Source: UBA7703 sp034926785 (GTDB lineage: Bacteria; Bacillota; Clostridia; Christensenellales; CAG-138). From it: 44,168 nt of DNA. A program made the position numbers and the translations under genes. Below the pieces are notes generated by a model, which worked only from the letters and a program-made list of their open reading frames with translations, ran no database searches and was not told the origin of the DNA. Positions 41,178 through 44,168 of this stretch are shown here, in pieces. Numbering within the stretch: the stretch's first letter is position 1; each line of letters begins with the position of its first letter. Location of the stretch: the NCBI GenBank assembly GCA_034926785.1, contig JAYFQU010000005.1, positions 1 through 44,168 on the forward strand, given 5' to 3'.

Positions 41178-41804
41178 TTATGAATCCAGTAGCGTAACCT
41201 GAACGATATCCATGGAAGGCCAGCAGACGGTCACGCCGTAGACGGCTCCACTATCCATTATGATTGTGGAGTCAAAAAATGCGCGCGCGGGAATATCGTT
41301 CTTTTCATACGCTTGGCCGGCGGAGATACCGGCTGCCTTGCTGTTTGGCTCAAACTGCTGTTGTACCCAGAGTGCGGCACGCTCCGCCGCCCTCTTCGGC
41401 ACCTCGTTTTTTACGCTTGCGTCAAAGATGGAGGACGACGCCATATTCGCCGCCAGCCCCTCCTCCTCCTTTGTCAACTTCAGCAGGGAAGGATTTTGTT
41501 GAATCGTCAGCATTTTGCGCGGTTTGATGCTGATTACCGCATAGTAAAGCATTTCACCCAGGTCGTCGCTCACGGTCACACTAAACGTGATACCCTGTTT
41601 GGTGCCCCCGCTGGCAAGTGGCATTACCTTCGCGAGATCGAAGTAATGTTTCACCTCTTCGGTCTCCTCTACCTGAAAACAGTCTTTGATCGACTGCAGG
41701 CCGAATTTTTTTGCCTCTGCTTCTCTGCTCCGGGGTCCGCAGGCGGAGAGGAGGAACATGACGCCCAGCAAACAGATCACGGAACGAACCATCTTTTTTT
41801 CCAT
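41178..41804 (-). CDS. Putative lipoprotein, tandem family copy 3
   Basis: This 208-residue protein has a lipoprotein signal peptide with lipobox LLSAC (Cys22). It is related to the two genes upstream: KKFGLQSIKDCFQVEETEEVKHYF parallels their EEAG-INHAFGVNETEAKV stretches, and VYGVTVCWPSMDIVQVTLL parallels TIYYVTVIWPMMQIQRVFIF. I do not recognise the family; the layout of helix, then strands with Y-x-V-x-[VI], resembles PepSY-type domains. It is the most divergent of the three. The gene lies 9 nt after copy 2. Confidence 0.7.
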   Translation of the reverse strand: MEKKMVRSVICLLGVMFLLSACGPRSREAEAKKFGLQSIKDCFQVEETEEVKHYFDLAKVMPLASGGTKQGITFSVTVSDDLGEMLYYAVISIKPRKMLTIQQNPSLLKLTKEEEGLAANMASSSIFDASVKNEVPKRAAERAALWVQQQFEPNSKAAGISAGQAYEKNDIPARAFFDSTIIMDSGAVYGVTVCWPSMDIVQVTLLDS

Positions 41805-41813
41805 TTTTTCTCC

Positions 41814-42476
41814 TTATTGAACACCCTGGTTGAAGATGAAAACCCGCTGTATTTGCATCATGGGCCAGATAACGGTTACGTAATAAATGGTTCCATCCTC
41901 CAAAACGATAGCGTCATTTATATCCGTCAGCGGCTCTTGCCCGTTATCCGAGAAGATACTCTCGTTGATGACCTCGGTTATGCGCTGTTTTGGCTGGAAA
42001 GTTTGAGTAATCCATTCGGTTGCAACAAACCCGGCATTCTCCAGCAGCTCCCGATCAATATTGCTTGATTTGAGCCCATGTTCCGCGCCAAGTCGATCAA
42101 TCAAGTCCTTTTGTTCCGGGGTCAAAGAAGGAAACAAACCCTTATTCATCTCTGCAAAATATGCCGTTCCGGTTTGCGCATTCACCTCGGCATCGTATAA
42201 AAAACCATCATAGGTTCCATCCGGAACGGTTACAGAATAATACCGATCCACAGTCTGATTCGAATTCCCGTTGGTATTGCTCTGTGGGCCGTCCGGCCGG
42301 GCAGCGGATCGCAGTTTCACCTTCGCTTCCGTTTCGTTCACGCCAAACGCGTGATTAATCAGCGCAATGCCTGCCTCCTCCGCCTTTGCCTCGCTGATCA
42401 TTTTTGGAGCGCAGGCGGAGAGCGCGGCCGTTACGCTGAGTGAGAGAAGCATGATTCCCGATAAGATCCGCTTCAT
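41814..42476 (-). CDS. Putative lipoprotein, tandem family copy 2
   Basis: This 220-residue protein has a signal peptide and lipobox ALSAC (Cys22), so it is likely anchored to the outer face of the membrane. After the cysteine comes APKMISEAKAEEAGIALINH, then YYSVTVPDGTYDGFLYDAEV, a helix-rich part, and a C-terminal block DGTIYYVTVIWPMMQIQRVF. These blocks are shared with copy 1. The function is unknown; the PepSY-like look is my inference. It starts 2 nt after copy 1. Confidence 0.72.
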   Translation of the reverse strand: MKRILSGIMLLSLSVTAALSACAPKMISEAKAEEAGIALINHAFGVNETEAKVKLRSAARPDGPQSNTNGNSNQTVDRYYSVTVPDGTYDGFLYDAEVNAQTGTAYFAEMNKGLFPSLTPEQKDLIDRLGAEHGLKSSNIDRELLENAGFVATEWITQTFQPKQRITEVINESIFSDNGQEPLTDINDAIVLEDGTIYYVTVIWPMMQIQRVFIFNQGVQ

Positions 42477-42478
42477 GA

Positions 42479-43153
42479 TTATCCCCCGAACGTATTTGTT
42501 TCAATCCAATTACTCACAGATACCACCTTCCTGTAAGGCCAGGCAATGATTACGTAGTAGATCGTTCCATCCTGCAGCACGACATAATAATCCATTTCTA
42601 CAACGGGCAGCAAAAGGTCGTCGGAATAGATACTTCCCTGAATCGTGCCAAGGATTGGCGTTTTCGGCTGAAAAAACGCACTTACGGCACCTTCTGCAGC
42701 CGCTTTTCCGTTTTCTTGCTCCGTTTTGAATGCCGTCATCGCCGCATCGTCAAGCAAGCTCATCGTATCCGTTTGTTTTTTCTGCTCCGCCGTTAATTCG
42801 GGCAGATATCGCCGATCCATTTCTACGCTATATACGATGCCTGTTTCCGCGTTCACTTCCGCTGCGAAGCGCCGGTGTCCGGTTTTTTCATCGTAAGTGG
42901 TCACGGAATAAAAGCGAAGCGGTTCTTCTTTCTCCTTAAGCGCCTCTTCCTTATTGTCAAAATTTATCCGGGGGCGCTCGCCATAGTCCACCTTAGCGTT
43001 TGTTTCTTTCACCCCAAAAACCATGTTGATCTGCGCAAGGCCCGCTTCCTTCGCCTCTGCCTCGCTGATCATCGCCGGTTTCGCGCCGAAGCAAACAGGG
43101 ATGAAAAGCACCGCGCATAGAAGCGAAAGGATTCGCTTGTGTGTCGCGCTCAT
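42479..43153 (-). CDS. Putative secreted protein, tandem family copy 1
   Basis: This 224-residue protein is first in the tandem set. It has a signal peptide, but the expected lipobox reads IPVC, which is not a good one, although the cysteine sits nearly where copies 2 and 3 have theirs. AMISEAEAKEAGLAQINMVFG and DGTIYYVIIAWPYRKVVSV are shared with copy 2, as is RFAAEVNAETGIVYSVEM. The ATG at 43153 has AAAGGCGG 8 nt upstream. A dyad at 43232-43249 lies upstream. Confidence 0.72.
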   Translation of the reverse strand: MSATHKRILSLLCAVLFIPVCFGAKPAMISEAEAKEAGLAQINMVFGVKETNAKVDYGERPRINFDNKEEALKEKEEPLRFYSVTTYDEKTGHRRFAAEVNAETGIVYSVEMDRRYLPELTAEQKKQTDTMSLLDDAAMTAFKTEQENGKAAAEGAVSAFFQPKTPILGTIQGSIYSDDLLLPVVEMDYYVVLQDGTIYYVIIAWPYRKVVSVSNWIETNTFGG

Positions 43154-43454
43154 TTGGCATACCGCCTTTCAACGAATTTCAAATTAACATGTAAGATTGA
43201 TAAACCTAACTCTTTTTACTGATGCTACCATAACTTACATCGTTAAGTTGTGAAGTCAGCGTGAATCTCCCGCGGCTCAACGGGAAACGAATTGTAAACG
43301 GATGGTATATACAGCCCGCCCGTTACCACTTTGACAATGCTACCGTTCTCATTTGCGTTTTTCCACTAAACTATCGTAAAATGTGGGTAAGTACGTGTAT
43401 GGAGCAAGAAGTCTCTCTTTCCTTGCTCCATCCAAATGGTTTTTCGGAGGAGAT
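43154..43454. promoter_or_regulatory. Divergent control region, secreted family and adenosyltransferase gene
   Basis: This 301-bp stretch serves two divergent units. On the plus strand TTGCGT (43353-43358) is 18 bp from TAAAAT (43377-43382), a good promoter for the adenosyltransferase gene. On the minus strand a -10-like TGGTAGCAT lies around 43222-43230 and next to it the dyad AACTTA-N6-TAAGTT (43232-43249), a possible operator. No cobalamin riboswitch was seen. Confidence 0.5.
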
Positions 43455-43964
43455 ATGATTCACATTTATTGCGGCGACGGCAAGGGAAAGACCACGGCGG
43501 CGCTGGGGCTGATTGTAAGGCACGTTGGCTCGGGTGGACGGCCCGTCCTCGCGCAGTTTCTCAAAAGCGCGCCTACGGGCGAGCTGGAGGCGCTCAGAGC
43601 GCTTCGCGTGCCCGTCTACCGTAACGAGTTGCCGCATGGTTTTTTTCCGAACATGAGCGAGGAGATGAAGCGCAAGGTCGCGGATCTGCACAACCATACC
43701 CTCGCGGAGGTGACGCGTCTTGTTCAATCAAACGAATGTACGCTTCTGGTGCTGGATGAGTTAAATGCCGCACTCGCGCTCGGGTTAATTGACCGCGCGG
43801 CGGTGCTCGCCTTGCTGGAGCATCACGGCGAGGCGGAGCTTGTCATCACCGGACGGGATCCGGACGCGGATCTCCTCGCACGGGCGGACTACGTCACGGA
43901 GATGAAGCTCGTCAAACATCCCTATGAAAAGGGAATCAAGGCGAGAAAGGGAATTGAGTTTTAA
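43455..43964 (+). CDS. cobO: Cob(I)alamin adenosyltransferase, CobA/BtuR type
   Basis: This 169-residue enzyme transfers the adenosyl group of ATP to cobalamin. The P-loop is GDGKGKTTAALG at residue 7, in the family start MIHIYCGDGKGKTTAA. LLVLDELNAAL near residue 98 carries the Walker B-like acid, and the C-terminus VITGRDPDADLLARADYVTE...KGIKARKGIEF is typical. The ATG at 43455 directly follows GGAGGAGAT. No other cobalamin gene is nearby, so it may serve salvage or an adenosylcobalamin-dependent enzyme elsewhere. Confidence 0.92.
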   Translation: MIHIYCGDGKGKTTAALGLIVRHVGSGGRPVLAQFLKSAPTGELEALRALRVPVYRNELPHGFFPNMSEEMKRKVADLHNHTLAEVTRLVQSNECTLLVLDELNAALALGLIDRAAVLALLEHHGEAELVITGRDPDADLLARADYVTEMKLVKHPYEKGIKARKGIEF

Positions 43965-43968
43965 GAAA

Positions 43969-43984
43969 TGTTTCACGGGAAACA
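43969..43984 (+). promoter_or_regulatory. parS-like ParB binding site
   Basis: TGTTTCACGGGAAACA matches the parS consensus TGTTNCACGTGAAACA in 15 of 16 positions; the one change is at position 10. It lies 5 nt after the adenosyltransferase stop codon. It is not a good terminator, because no T run follows on the plus strand. Confidence 0.6.
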
Positions 43985-44011
43985 AAAAAGGAATCCGGTT
44001 TGGATTCCTCC

Positions 44012-44168
44012 AGCCTGTCAAAAAAGGCCTGGGATTGTTAAGGGCCGCGCCCTTAACCCGTCGGTTCCGGCCACGGCGGCTTTGCCGCCGCGACGGATCG
44101 CCCGGGATCGGGCGGTTTCTTCGCAGCTCTTTGCCGTTCGGAGTCCGGAGGACGAGAGGCAAAGAGCG
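44012..44168 (+). repeat. Structured dispersed repeat, family B, copy 2 (3' end outside window)
   Basis: It aligns with 15713-15880 in the same orientation and carries the same order of hairpins: TTAAGGGC/GCCCTTAA, a CGG-rich stem around GGCTTTGCC, CGCCCG/CGGGCG, and an outer stem CTCTTTGCC/GGCAAAGAG. It is preceded by a GGAATCC/GGATTCC hairpin at 43990-44008. The window ends inside it. Confidence 0.75.

Noticed and set aside
1..44168. CRISPR arrays, tRNA or rRNA genes, transposases, phage genes
   Set aside because: I looked for regularly spaced repeats, tRNA T-loop motifs and known mobile-element proteins and found none.

Overview
The window looks like chromosomal DNA of an anaerobic member of the Bacillota, most likely a Clostridia-type gut bacterium with moderately high GC. 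The reasons are the order recF-remB-gyrB-gyrA, the pair mnmG-rsmG, a DUF1292 protein, a YhaM-type HD exoribonuclease, LexA and ParB sites of Bacillus type, and the ygeY/ygeW pair typical of gut anaerobes. The taxon is inferred from gene content only. I saw no rRNA, tRNA, CRISPR array, insertion sequence or prophage.

Layout. Positions 1-6200, minus strand: recF, remB, gyrB and gyrA, the block that normally follows dnaA-dnaN at the origin, here read from its own promoter with no dnaA or dnaN upstream. Positions 6380-11180: an operon of a CotH-kinase/lamin-tail protein, a VTC polyphosphate polymerase and a DUF4956 membrane protein, with a clear promoter and terminator. Positions 11290-17500: DUF3592 protein, rarA, a dockerin-bearing phosphodiester glycosidase, a divergent GT4 glycosyltransferase, an Smr domain protein and an unusual PlsC-type acyltransferase with a zinc ribbon. 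Positions 17800-21540: KtrA/KtrB-type potassium uptake genes and a MATE exporter. Positions 21680-26260: three related polytopic membrane proteins plus a coupled 69-residue protein. Positions 26290-28870: rsmG and mnmG. Positions 29060-31200, plus strand: yhaM-like gene, a small membrane protein and a GNAT acetyltransferase. Positions 31240-36450, minus strand: a small conserved protein, uppP, a YdcF-like protein and uvrA under a LexA box. Positions 36850-44170: cysteine-rich DUF1292 protein, a PAS/HTH regulator followed by ygeY and ygeW, three tandem secreted paralogues, and a cob(I)alamin adenosyltransferase.

The most interesting content is between the genes. A cluster of six DnaA-box-like sequences spaced 10 to 14 bp apart lies at 36714-36780, and a 15/16 match to the ParB site parS lies at 43969-43984. 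With the gyr/recF and mnmG/rsmG blocks and the strong minus-strand bias to the left of 36.7 kb, this suggests a rearranged origin-proximal region, with 36.5-37.6 kb as a candidate oriC or DnaA-titration site. Two families of dispersed structured repeats are also present in two copies each (A: 1-170 and 17581-17750; B: 15713-15880 and 44012-44168). Their copies differ mostly in ways that keep the hairpins, which suggests they act as RNA or are propagated as structured elements.
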